DNA from: Bacteroidales bacterium
GTDB taxonomy: Bacteria > Bacteroidota > Bacteroidia > Bacteroidales > JAEINX01
Direction: 5' to 3'
Length of the DNA: 38,752 bases
NCBI GenBank assembly: GCA_016342645.1
Contig: JAEINX010000030.1
Location: 1 to 38,752, forward strand
The position numbers were made by a program, and so were the translations under genes. The notes beneath the pieces were generated by a model that made no database searches, was not told the origin of the DNA, and saw only the letters and a list, made by a program, of their open reading frames with translations. Below, piece after piece: positions 1 to 8,406 of the stretch (positions are counted from its first letter, which is position 1; every line of letters begins with the position of its first letter).

Positions 1-188
1 ATATTGATTTGATGAATTAATACATTTCATGGGAGGCTAAGTTAGAAAAAATGTTTAAACTTAGAACGATAATTTAAAAAATTAATACTATGTTGAGAAA
101 TTCGGTATAATGGACAAAAAATAGACGGTTTTTGAGAAGTAATGCCCAATATGCCTGCCTACTTAATAACTTGAAGTTCCATATTCCA

Positions 189-1292
189 TCATTTTCTTAT
201 CTCGCTTATTCCGTGCCCGTCTAATTGAAAATAACTTTCATTGGCACAAGGAATGCAAAGCTTTTTTTCGTTTTTGTTTATAATTCGTGAAGCCATAATA
301 CTTTCGCCGCAGGTTTCACAAAATATGCTTTCGTATGAGGGTGCATAAGAAGGAATTTCGACTTCAATTTCTTCGACTTTAAAAATTTTATCGAAATCAA
401 GTTTCAAAATAGCAAAAGCCGATTCAATTCCCAGTTTTTTCAATAAAGCAATTTCCTGATCGCTATGATTTTGTTTTTTAATAACCTTTTCAAACTGGCT
501 TGAGAATTTTCCTTTTGCTTGCCTGATGTATTCTTGAGAATCGGGAAGTGTGCTTATGCGAATTCCTTTTCCATCTCGTTTTGAGATAGTAAAAGCAGTT
601 TTCCCGAAATCTTTAAATATTAAGGCATTGTTGCCAAATGAACAGCCCGTAACAAATTGAATTCCATCCGACACGCAATTGTTAGTCTCGGTTATAACAA
701 TCAAATCTTCCATTCCATCTGACCGGAATTTTATTTTTTGCATAGCAAAAGTTGCAGCCATGACACCCATCGCAAGTCCCGGGCAATAATGTCCGTGCAT
801 TTGGGCTGCTTTAATCAATAATTTGTCGGTTTCGCCTGCAAGGATATGAGAAATTATTTGCTTTCGCGGATTCGATTTTAGTTTGCTTGCATTTATTGCT
901 TCGCTGTTTTTTTCGATTAATGAATTATCGCAGGGTTTTATATCGAAAACCGGAGAATTATTCAAAGCATCAAGTCCGGTAACTTTTAATTCACATCCAT
1001 TTCTTTCAATAAGTTTAACAGTTGTAATGGCAAGCGAATTCGGCCTGCGAGGACTTCGGCTTGCAAAAACTCCCTTACGTTCACCTGTGAATATATTTAG
1101 CTTCAAATCAAATCCTTCCGATTTATTAAAACCAAAAACCACATCAATATAAATTGAGTCTTCGATTTTGAATAGGCCTTCCTCAAATTCTTTTTTTATA
1201 TTAATAAAACTAATATGTTTTTTCATTTCAGTAGGATTGGCAGGTTCATCGAAACTACTTTTTACAAATCCTATTTCGGTTAATGTTTTCAT
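189..1292 (-). CDS. TrmO-like / FmdE-like fusion protein with C-terminal zinc finger
   Basis: The protein has 367 residues. Residues 5-125 resemble the TsaA/TrmO family, whose characterised members are SAM-dependent tRNA m6t6A37 methyltransferases; the motifs GVFASRSPRRPNSLAIT (74-90) and VFDIKP (115-120) are family hallmarks. Residues 155-245 form an FmdE domain with MHGHYCPG (165-172), C206 and C217, a Cys/His metal-site pattern named after subunit E of formylmethanofuran dehydrogenase. A CxxC-x17-CxxC zinc ribbon (C325, C328, C346, C349) closes the protein. Its start abuts the ATPase stop with no gap, so it is the last gene of the nikR transporter operon. I infer a cytoplasmic role in handling the imported metal or metal chelate rather than tRNA modification, but that is not shown. 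The domain calls are firm; the biochemical function is unknown. Confidence 0.85.
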   Translation of the reverse strand: MKTLTEIGFVKSSFDEPANPTEMKKHISFINIKKEFEEGLFKIEDSIYIDVVFGFNKSEGFDLKLNIFTGERKGVFASRSPRRPNSLAITTVKLIERNGCELKVTGLDALNNSPVFDIKPCDNSLIEKNSEAINASKLKSNPRKQIISHILAGETDKLLIKAAQMHGHYCPGLAMGVMAATFAMQKIKFRSDGMEDLIVITETNNCVSDGIQFVTGCSFGNNALIFKDFGKTAFTISKRDGKGIRISTLPDSQEYIRQAKGKFSSQFEKVIKKQNHSDQEIALLKKLGIESAFAILKLDFDKIFKVEEIEVEIPSYAPSYESIFCETCGESIMASRIINKNEKKLCIPCANESYFQLDGHGISEIRK

Positions 1293-2057
1293 TTATTGTG
1301 TTTTTTCGGGAATTATGAAAAATCTTTCATCTTCATTAATTATTTTAACTTTAACTCCATAAAGATTTTCAACAATTTTACTTGTAATGATTTCTTTTCC
1401 GCCTTTAGCAAAAATTTTTCCATCTTTCAGCATTACAATTTTTTCGCAAAACTGCAAAGCTAAATTTAGATCGTGAATAGCAACCACAACAGAAATACCT
1501 TTTTTTGTTAAATTTTTCAAAATATCAAGAACTTCAAGTTGGTGACGTAAATCAAGATTGGCAGTAGGTTCATCTAAAAATAAAATTTTCGGTTGTTGTG
1601 CCAGTGCCCTTGCAATATACACCCTTTGCCGCTGGCCGCCGCTTAATTGATTCAAATATTTCATTGAAAATTCTGAAAGATCAAGTTTTTCAATCACTTT
1701 AGCTGTAATTTCAAGGTCGTCATTTGTAGGCATCCACGAAATATGAGGTTTGCGTCCCATCAAAATCGTATCGAAAACATTGCTTTGAAAAACTTCATCT
1801 TCGCTTTGTGGAACATAAGCTATGCTTTTTGCAAGTATTTTTCTGTCAATTTCTTTAAAGTTTTTTCCGTTTAAATAGATACTTCCGTTTTTGGGCAAAA
1901 GAATTTTATCAAGGCAGCGTAATAATGTGCTTTTCCCAGAACCGTTTGGCCCGACAAGAGCAGTGAATTCACCTTTCTTAATTTCATCAAAAATTTTGTT
2001 TAAAACAAGCGAGCCGTTATAAGCAAAATCCAGGTTTTCTATTTTAATATTTACCAT
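1293..2057 (-). CDS. FecE/BtuD-type ABC transporter ATP-binding protein
   Basis: This 254-residue ATPase powers uptake by the FecCD-type permease encoded just upstream. The Walker A is GPNGSGKSTLL (about residues 36-46), the ABC signature is LSGGQRQR, and the Walker B is ILFLDEPTANLD, followed by the H-loop in AIHDLN. Length and motifs fit the FecE/BtuD/FhuC subfamily for iron-siderophore, haem, cobalamin and related metal chelates. Its start overlaps the end of the permease gene by 7 nt, a sign of translational coupling. The nikR gene at the head of the operon points to nickel or cobalt rather than iron, which is inference from context. Confidence 0.95.
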   Translation of the reverse strand: MVNIKIENLDFAYNGSLVLNKIFDEIKKGEFTALVGPNGSGKSTLLRCLDKILLPKNGSIYLNGKNFKEIDRKILAKSIAYVPQSEDEVFQSNVFDTILMGRKPHISWMPTNDDLEITAKVIEKLDLSEFSMKYLNQLSGGQRQRVYIARALAQQPKILFLDEPTANLDLRHQLEVLDILKNLTKKGISVVVAIHDLNLALQFCEKIVMLKDGKIFAKGGKEIITSKIVENLYGVKVKIINEDERFFIIPEKTQ

Positions 2058-3121
2058 TTTCCTCTTCCTTTTCTTTTAATTAACAAGAAAATAAACAACG
2101 GTGCTCCTACAAAAGAAGTAATAATTCCGACCGGTAAAACTATAGGAGAAATGATTGTTCGGGCAATTGTGTCGCAAATTAGCAAAAATACTCCGCCAAA
2201 AATAGCAGAGGCGGGTATTAAAAAGCGTTCGTCGTTGCCAATAATTCTTCTTATGATGTGAGGTACAACCAAGCCCACAAATGCAATTATTCCAAAAAAT
2301 GAAACCGTGATTGATGTGATCAATGAAGCGATAATTAAACCGAAAATCCTAACTTTATTAACATTAACGCCTAGGCTTTTAGCTGTTTCATCACCTGTAT
2401 CGAGAAGGTTATAATTCCATCGGTTGCGAATAAAAAATAAAAAAGCAGGAATTATCAATGCAAATAATATAAAAAAATCTCTCCATGAAGCCCGCCCGAG
2501 ATCACCAAAAGTCCAAAAAATTATTGAAGCCAATTCCATATCGTCGGCAAAATATTCCATGGCTGTAGTTGCAGCCAAAAATAATGAGCCTAAAATAATT
2601 CCGGTTAAAATTAGAGTTTCGGAAGAAATACCCCGAAGTTTTGTCATTAAAAGTACTATTATTACGCTTGTTAGGCTCCAAAAAAAAGCTGAGACACTTA
2701 TCAGGTAAGGATTATTTATAATAACTGAATCGGTTGTGCTACTATGAAGGGTGCCGGCATGAAGGACAATCACTGCAAAAGCTGCCCCGAAAGCGGCTGC
2801 GTTTGAAATTCCGAGAGTAAAAGGTGATCCTAATGGATTTTTTAAAATACTTTGCATCACAACACCAGAAACCGATAATGCTATTCCGGCAAGTACCGCC
2901 GATAAAACTCTTGGTAAACGGATGTTAACAATAATTTGAGTAATAGTATTTTCAGAACTCCCGAATAATGCTGAAAAAATATCGGAGATTGCAATTTTGG
3001 CACTTCCGAAAGTAATGCCTATAAAAATAAAAAGAATCAGAAATAAGAAGGAAATTATTATAAATAGCTTCTTCCTTGCGGTGTATTTCAAATAATCTTT
3101 TTGTACTTTTTTATAATTCAT
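2051..3121 (-). CDS. FecCD-family ABC transporter permease
   Basis: This 356-residue polytopic inner-membrane protein has a first membrane segment at about residues 18-40 and then alternating hydrophobic segments to the C-terminus, as in BtuC/FecD. Family motifs are visible: NIRLPRVLSAVLAGIALSVS (about 66-85), GVVMQSILKNPLGSPFTLGI after it, and the late GLVVPHIIRRIIGNDERFL coupling region that contacts the ATPase. It would form a homodimeric pore for a metal chelate. The start lies 12 nt after the binding-protein stop and the end overlaps the ATPase gene, so the three are one operon. Substrate cannot be read from the permease itself. Confidence 0.95.
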   Translation of the reverse strand: MNYKKVQKDYLKYTARKKLFIIISFLFLILFIFIGITFGSAKIAISDIFSALFGSSENTITQIIVNIRLPRVLSAVLAGIALSVSGVVMQSILKNPLGSPFTLGISNAAAFGAAFAVIVLHAGTLHSSTTDSVIINNPYLISVSAFFWSLTSVIIVLLMTKLRGISSETLILTGIILGSLFLAATTAMEYFADDMELASIIFWTFGDLGRASWRDFFILFALIIPAFLFFIRNRWNYNLLDTGDETAKSLGVNVNKVRIFGLIIASLITSITVSFFGIIAFVGLVVPHIIRRIIGNDERFLIPASAIFGGVFLLICDTIARTIISPIVLPVGIITSFVGAPLFIFLLIKRKGRGKW

Positions 3122-3133
3122 AAATAAAGAATC

Positions 3134-4228
3134 TTAATTGTCGATTTTACGAAACCCCCCAAATTTTTCTTTCATATTCTGATAAACAGCTTTTCCAAGG
3201 AAATTAAAATAAATTTCATCGGCTTTTTGTTCAATTTCAATATCTGCAAAATTATTGGGATATAGTACTTTTCCAATATAATATGAATTGCAAAGTATGT
3301 TTTCAAAATTAATTGTGTACCAATTATGTGGTAAAACAAAATATAATTCCGAATTTTTGATAGCATCAAGGGTATTGAAAAATGGCGAACTTTCAGATAT
3401 ATCAATTCTAATCAATTCATAACCGGAAACATCTAAAAATATTTTGTCGGGATTCCAATTAATAATTTTTTCCTTATCAATAATCGCATTTTCGAACCAG
3501 GCTTTAGGTGAACTTGTTACTTCGCCTTGTCCGCCTGCCACATTTTTTGCATTCACAAATCGAAATGGGGCATACATGGGTTCAGTTGAATTTAATCCAT
3601 GCGATCCTTTATAAGCAACTCCGCCTATGTAAACACTTTCTTTTTTATTTTCGGGGAAATTTTTTGTTCTGTTTTCTAAATCCGAAATATTCTTTTTTAT
3701 ATAATTAATTAAACTATCTGCACGATTTTCATTGTAAAATAATTTTCCAAGAAATTTTAAAGCATCAAAAGTAACTTCTATATTTTGATTAAAATCGCCG
3801 TAATTAAGTAAAATTACGGGTATTCCGGTTTTTTTTTGTAAATCATCGCCTTTTCCCCGATTCATATAAGTACAAATAAGAACATCGGGTTTCTGAATGC
3901 TAAGTAGTTCGGTTTCAAAAATATTTCCTGTACCCACCTGTGGCAACTTTACTAATTTTGGGTGAGCCTGGAGGTAGGGGACAAAGCGACGTTTTTCGTT
4001 GCCCTCAATTGCAATTATTTTATTTTGTTGATCCATGTAAACCAAATACCTTAACGCACCCGGGCCTAAAGCAATCACTCGATTAATAGTATCGGGTATA
4101 ATTACTTTTCGGCCTGACATATCTTTGATTTCTATAGTCTTTTCAAATTTCGATGAATTATCAAAATGGCAAGAAAATAACTGAAAAAGCAGTAAGATTG
4201 TTAATATTGCCCCTAAGAATTTTTTCAT
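3134..4228 (-). CDS. Periplasmic metal-complex binding lipoprotein (FecB/BtuF-like)
   Basis: The 364-residue protein has a type II signal peptide ending in the lipobox LFSC (C20), so it is probably anchored in the inner membrane as the solute-binding subunit of the ABC importer. A Peripla_BP_2 fold is indicated by the opening DMSGRKVIIPDTINRVIALG (about 37-56) and by the later segment around PDVLICTYMNRG. The C-terminal third (PHNWYTINFENILCNSYYIG) is typical of a branch often annotated as iron-complex binding proteins. It sits 42 nt downstream of nikR and 12 nt upstream of the permease. With NikR as the only local regulator, nickel or a nickel chelate is the favoured ligand; this is inferred. 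Confidence 0.9.
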   Translation of the reverse strand: MKKFLGAILTILLLFQLFSCHFDNSSKFEKTIEIKDMSGRKVIIPDTINRVIALGPGALRYLVYMDQQNKIIAIEGNEKRRFVPYLQAHPKLVKLPQVGTGNIFETELLSIQKPDVLICTYMNRGKGDDLQKKTGIPVILLNYGDFNQNIEVTFDALKFLGKLFYNENRADSLINYIKKNISDLENRTKNFPENKKESVYIGGVAYKGSHGLNSTEPMYAPFRFVNAKNVAGGQGEVTSSPKAWFENAIIDKEKIINWNPDKIFLDVSGYELIRIDISESSPFFNTLDAIKNSELYFVLPHNWYTINFENILCNSYYIGKVLYPNNFADIEIEQKADEIYFNFLGKAVYQNMKEKFGGFRKIDN

Positions 4229-4270
4229 CTAAAAAATATTTTGAATGATGGAAAAAATGAATTTAGCTTT

Positions 4271-4669
4271 CTAACAAGCACTCATCACAAGTTTACCATG
4301 TTTAATGCCTTTCAATGCAATTAATTCATTTGCCAGAGCACTCAACTCATTTGCTTTCCCTTTAACTGCTATTGTTTCCAAACAATTATTATGATCTAAA
4401 TGAACATGTTGAACAGAAAGAATAAGAGTGTGAAAATCATGTTGTACGTCTGTGGATTTAGTTTGTAAATCTCTTTTATGATGATCGTAAACCAAAACAA
4501 TTGCACCTGCAACATCTTTATTTTCTTCCCATTTTTCTTCAACTATATTATTATTAATCAAAAAACGTATGGCCTGCGAACGATTTGGAAATTTGTTTTG
4601 TTTTACCAAATCATCAAGCTTTTCTAAAAGGCTTTCTTCAAGAGAAACACCAAATCTTTTTACTTTCAT
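4271..4669 (-). CDS. nikR: NikR-family nickel-responsive transcriptional regulator
   Basis: The 132-residue protein has an N-terminal ribbon-helix-helix (residues 1-45: [19 protein letters not shown], then SQAIRFLI) and a C-terminal ACT-like nickel-sensing domain. The four square-planar nickel ligands of Escherichia coli NikR (H76, H87, H89, C95) are matched by H77, H88, H90 and C96, the last three within HVHLDHNNC. Length equals the family norm. It is the first gene of the operon, so it probably autoregulates and controls the importer downstream. A 14-bp palindrome 8 nt before its start codon overlaps the predicted transcription start. The family call is very secure. Confidence 0.95.
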   Translation of the reverse strand: MKVKRFGVSLEESLLEKLDDLVKQNKFPNRSQAIRFLINNNIVEEKWEENKDVAGAIVLVYDHHKRDLQTKSTDVQHDFHTLILSVQHVHLDHNNCLETIAVKGKANELSALANELIALKGIKHGKLVMSAC

Positions 4670-4676
4670 CGTGTTA

Positions 4677-4727
4677 CTATTTTAAAATAGGTGCTACAAA
4701 AATAAAAATTTTTAATTTATGAAGAAA
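4677..4727 (-). promoter_or_regulatory. Predicted promoter and candidate NikR operator of the nikR operon
   Basis: On the minus strand a Bacteroidota -7 box, TATTTTTG (4697-4704), is followed by a perfect 14-bp palindrome, CTATTTTAAAATAG (4677-4690), at the predicted transcription start. Nineteen bases upstream of the -7 box is TTTC (4724-4727), one mismatch from the -33 consensus TTTG. A symmetric site over the start point is a plausible autorepression operator for NikR. The palindrome does not match the E. coli NikR operator sequence, so assignment rests on position and symmetry only. Confidence 0.4.
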
Positions 4728-4893
4728 AAAAAGAAAATTAAATTTCAACTGGCACAATTAGGAAAAAATTCATTATTTTTATACGATTTTTAAATATAAT
4801 ATAATTTTTTTTATAAACTAAAAGATAGATGTAAACTAATAATTTCAACCTCTAAAATAAGGTTTTATATCTTTCTTTAATAAAACAAATACT

Positions 4894-7446
4894 ATGAAAA
4901 CAAAATTATTTTTTTTTCTTTTGGTGCTTGTAACAGGCTTTTCACAAGCACAATGGAGCAGCGATCCGGCTGCTAACAATCAAATTACTTCTTTAACCGG
5001 AGACCAAACTTTGCCCAAAGTTGCAACTGCTCCCAATGGGGACACCTATATCTCATGGTTTTCAAACGAGGCAGGAAATTATAATGTCAGGCTTCAACGT
5101 TTCGATGTTAACGGAAACGAAATGTGGGCATCGGGCGGAATTCTTATCAGCGACAATACTTCAATGTCATGGATAACCGACTATGATTTGTCGGTTGACA
5201 CTTATAATCATGCGCTTGTTACTTTTATGGATATACGTAATGGTAGTATGACCGATATTTTCGGATACCGTACCTCCCCCGAAGGAGAATTTGTATGGGG
5301 TGATAACGGAATATGCTTGTCGGGTAATCCCGAAGACGACTTTGAACCGTCACCACAAGTTACTTACACTAACGATGGATATTCGGTTTTCGCCTGGCAA
5401 CGTTCGCTTGATGTTTCAACTGTTCTTCTTCAAAAAGTAGCTCCCAACGGAGATAAATTGTGGGGCGATAATGGAATTGAAATGATACCGCCTGCCGGAA
5501 AAAACTATGAACGCTCATATCTGGTTCCTTGCATGAATAGCGATGTAATAATGGTTTGGATACGAGTTGACGGTTCGGGAATGTATGCTCCACGAAATAT
5601 TGTTGCTCAAAGATTTGATGCAAACGGTGCTGAAGTTTGGAGTGAAATTGTTTCGATTTCAACTATCGGTGGAATTTCGGCATGGACTGAGCCCGAAGTA
5701 AGAAGCGATGGAATGGGAGGAGCAACAATTGCATGGCATGCCGGTGCTATGATAAGTCTCGGATATGCACAACATTTGTTTCCTGACGGCAGTACTCAAT
5801 TTCCTCAAAATGGTGTTAGAGTTTCAATGATGTCGGGCAGGAATAATTTTACTCCTTCGGCTGCTTATCAAGCCGCCACAGACGAAGTGTTTGTTTTTTG
5901 GAAAGAAACTAATTCCGATCAAAATCAATACGGTTTATATGGACAAAGAATTTCACCAACAGGAGAAAGATTATGGACTGAAAACGGGAAAGCTATCTTT
6001 GGACTTTCATCAATGGTTTATGATTTTATTATTACAACTATTGATGGTGCAGATGCGATAGTTACCTATGAAAAAGATTATAATACCAATACTACTATTA
6101 AAGCAATGAAAATTGACGAAAACGGGGATTATGTTTGGAATGATGAAAATGTATTTATTTGCTCTACAGCAAGTAGTAAAACCCATTTGGATGTCGGGAA
6201 TTTTCAAAATGGCCAGATAATTCTTTCGTGGGGCGATGGCAGAACCGGAGACCCTGAAATTTTTGCTCAAAATATTCGATCGGATGGCCTTCTCGGACCC
6301 GGAGGCCCTATTCCCGTACAAACTATTAATCTTTCAGTTGGTTATCAGTTTGCTTCTTCGCATATTCAAGCTGATAACCCTGATATGATTGAGGTTCTCT
6401 CACCCATCCTCAACGATAATTTGGATTTTGTAAGAGATTCAGAAGGTGGAATGTTTAGAAAAATCGGCCCTAATTGGGTGAACGGAATAGGTGATTGGGT
6501 AGGAACCGAGGGGTATTTATTCAAAATGTTTGCCGCTGATGAATTAACAATCGAAGGTACTTTTATTGATCCTTCAACTCCAATTGCACTTGAAGTAGGT
6601 TTTCAGTTTGTAAGTTATTTGCCTGAAAGTTCTGCTGACGCTCTTTTGGCTTTTGCAAGTATATTAAATGATAATCTTGACTTTATAAGAGATTCGGAGG
6701 GTGGAATGTTAAGAAAAATCGGCCCAAACTGGGTTAATGGAATCGGGAATGCAAATCCCGGCGAAGGCTATCTTGTTAAAATGTTTGCCGAAGGTGAACT
6801 AATTTATCCGGCTAATGAATTAAAAACTTCCGATAATCCAAATATCAATCCTTCTCACTTTATTTTTGAAGGAGGAAATGCTGCCGAGCCGGTTTATACT
6901 TTATATTTAGAAGGTTTGGAAATTGGTGAAGAAGTTGCAGCTTATGATGGAAACATTATACTTGGATCGACTGTAATAGTTTCTGAAAATGCTTTTGATA
7001 ATTCACTTCCTGTTTTCAGTGTGCTAAATGATTCAAAAGGATACATTGCAGGTGATGCAATTAATTTAAAAATTTGGAAAACTAAAGAAAATATTGAATT
7101 TATTAATGAATTTAGTTTTGATAATTCAGTTGAAGGAGCATATACCGGAAATGTTTATCCTAATGGTGATGGACAGTACAGCCTTGTAAAATTCTCAAAT
7201 GCTTCGAACGAGGAAAAAGAAATTGTTACTATCTATCCTAATCCTGCAAATGAAATCCTGAATATTGAATCTAATGAAAAGATTATAGATTTGAAGATTT
7301 ATAACGGATTCGGACAGATTGTTTTTTCAAGTTCACCACAAAATAATAAGTTTAACATCAATACTTCGGAATTTACCTCTGGTGTTTATTTTGTTAAAAT
7401 AAAGACTAATAGTGAAAATATTGTACGGGAGATTGCGGTTTATTAA
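4894..7446 (+). CDS. T9SS type A sorting-domain surface protein with a duplicated module
   Basis: This 850-residue secreted protein has a signal peptide (residues 1-19, ending FSQA) and a C-terminal type IX secretion sorting domain (about 775-850) with IYPNPANEILNIES and the GVYFVKI ending. The first 470 residues contain repeated WGDNGI/WASGG- and QRFD-like segments that look like a beta-propeller, with no catalytic motif recognised. Residues 477-560 and 567-645 are a tandem duplication: both halves contain ILNDNLDF, RDSEGGM and RKIGPNWVNGIG. It is monocistronic, bounded by the nikR operon and by a strong hairpin 15 nt after the stop. It is probably exported to the cell surface or medium; its specific role is unknown. 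Confidence 0.85.
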   Translation: MKTKLFFFLLVLVTGFSQAQWSSDPAANNQITSLTGDQTLPKVATAPNGDTYISWFSNEAGNYNVRLQRFDVNGNEMWASGGILISDNTSMSWITDYDLSVDTYNHALVTFMDIRNGSMTDIFGYRTSPEGEFVWGDNGICLSGNPEDDFEPSPQVTYTNDGYSVFAWQRSLDVSTVLLQKVAPNGDKLWGDNGIEMIPPAGKNYERSYLVPCMNSDVIMVWIRVDGSGMYAPRNIVAQRFDANGAEVWSEIVSISTIGGISAWTEPEVRSDGMGGATIAWHAGAMISLGYAQHLFPDGSTQFPQNGVRVSMMSGRNNFTPSAAYQAATDEVFVFWKETNSDQNQYGLYGQRISPTGERLWTENGKAIFGLSSMVYDFIITTIDGADAIVTYEKDYNTNTTIKAMKIDENGDYVWNDENVFICSTASSKTHLDVGNFQNGQIILSWGDGRTGDPEIFAQNIRSDGLLGPGGPIPVQTINLSVGYQFASSHIQADNPDMIEVLSPILNDNLDFVRDSEGGMFRKIGPNWVNGIGDWVGTEGYLFKMFAADELTIEGTFIDPSTPIALEVGFQFVSYLPESSADALLAFASILNDNLDFIRDSEGGMLRKIGPNWVNGIGNANPGEGYLVKMFAEGELIYPANELKTSDNPNINPSHFIFEGGNAAEPVYTLYLEGLEIGEEVAAYDGNIILGSTVIVSENAFDNSLPVFSVLNDSKGYIAGDAINLKIWKTKENIEFINEFSFDNSVEGAYTGNVYPNGDGQYSLVKFSNASNEEKEIVTIYPNPANEILNIESNEKIIDLKIYNGFGQIVFSSSPQNNKFNINTSEFTSGVYFVKIKTNSENIVREIAVY

Positions 7447-7460
7447 AATGTTCTGATAAG

Positions 7461-7489
7461 TCACGGGGTGGCTTGAAGTCACCCCGTGA
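7461..7489. terminator. Strong GC-rich hairpin downstream of the T9SS surface protein gene
   Basis: A perfect 10-bp stem, TCACGGGGTG pairing with CACCCCGTGA, encloses a 9-nt centre and begins 15 nt after the stop codon. It is much more GC-rich than its surroundings. No T-run follows on the plus strand, so it is not a classic intrinsic terminator; it may block 3' decay or act as a bidirectional transcript boundary. Confidence 0.5.
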
Positions 7490-7597
7490 GTAAAATTAAA
7501 GATACATTACAAAAATCACTATTTTAGGATGTAGATTAAGGATTTCATCTTAAAAAAAGATGGAACCCTTTTAGTATCTTTCTTGAATGAAAAAAAA

Positions 7598-8218
7598 TCA
7601 AAAACAATGCGGTTTAAAACCTTCTTTATTTATAATTGAAGCAGAATTTCCGGTTGCTCTTATTAAAAAAAGTCCCTTTTTGGCTGCCATAGTTTGACTT
7701 CCCGAATTTGCTGTCAGGTAAGCTACGGCCCCATAAATATTTTTATCGCTAAAATCTTTCATCCAAACTTTTACTTGCGATAATTTTTTTAAGAAATCTT
7801 TAACATCGTCAACACGCAAAGTGGTTTTTACTTCAACGATAACAACTTCTTTTCCATTCATTGCAATAATATCAAACTCATAAGGATTTCCATTATAACT
7901 TCCGCTTACTCGCTGAGATGTTCTTTGAACCTCAATTCCACGAGCATTAAGTAATTTTATTAGATCGCCTTCAACAAGAGTTTCCATTAGCTTGCCCCAT
8001 TGGGTAGTAAAAAGATTTTGAAGTTCTTTCATCTTTTTATCAGTTGCCTGAAACTTTTCATCAGTCGCTTGAAACTTTTTATCGGTTGCCTGAAATTTTT
8101 TATCAGTTGCCTGAAACTTTTTATCGGTCTCCTTAAACATCAACCAAACTTTTTCAAAATTCAAGGCTTGTCCATACTGTTCAAGGGGTTCTTCTGCCTT
8201 TTTGCTTTTTTGTGCCAT
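7598..8218 (-). CDS. PD-(D/E)XK nuclease-like protein with heptad-repeat N-terminus
   Basis: The protein has 206 residues. An N-terminal block (31-65) is five seven-residue units, TDKKFQA three times, then TDEKFQA and TDKKMKE, likely a coiled coil. The C-terminal half looks like a restriction-endonuclease-fold domain: E83, D116 in YEFDIIAM, and E129-x-K131 in VVIVEVKTTL follow the PD-(D/E)XK pattern. Such proteins are widespread in Bacteroidota and cyanobacteria as uncharacterised DUF3782-like families, sometimes with many paralogues. The start is supported by a -7 box, TATCTTTG, 14 nt upstream. The gene stands alone between a T9SS gene and an amidohydrolase gene. A DNA-cleaving or DNA-processing role is inferred from the fold only. 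Confidence 0.75.
   Translation of the reverse strand: MAQKSKKAEEPLEQYGQALNFEKVWLMFKETDKKFQATDKKFQATDKKFQATDEKFQATDKKMKELQNLFTTQWGKLMETLVEGDLIKLLNARGIEVQRTSQRVSGSYNGNPYEFDIIAMNGKEVVIVEVKTTLRVDDVKDFLKKLSQVKVWMKDFSDKNIYGAVAYLTANSGSQTMAAKKGLFLIRATGNSASIINKEGFKPHCF
8024..8128 (-). repeat. Five tandem 21-bp units encoding the heptad coiled coil
   Basis: Five 21-bp units in phase with the reading frame encode TDKKFQA-type heptads (residues 31-65 of the nuclease-like protein). The units differ by only a few bases, and several of those differences are synonymous, so copy number may vary by slippage without breaking the frame. Confidence 0.85.
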
Positions 8219-8232
8219 TGTTTTGTTTTTTA

Positions 8233-8240
8233 CAAAGATA
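8233..8240 (-). promoter_or_regulatory. -7 box of the nuclease-like gene
   Basis: TATCTTTG on the minus strand matches the Bacteroidota -7 consensus TAnnTTTG exactly. It lies 14 nt before the start codon and implies a very short leader. No clear -33 TTTG is seen at the usual 19-21 nt spacing. Confidence 0.4.
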
Positions 8241-8406
8241 CAATATTCTCTTTTTGTATGATTTAAAATTGATGAAATTATTTTAAGAAAGCTAAATAAA
8301 AATTACAGTTTAAACAAAAGTTGACTTTGAATTTTTAGTCATAATTTTCATAACAAATCAATATCCCACTTATTTGTTTGCAGCAAAACTTCGATACGTA
8401 AAAAAT

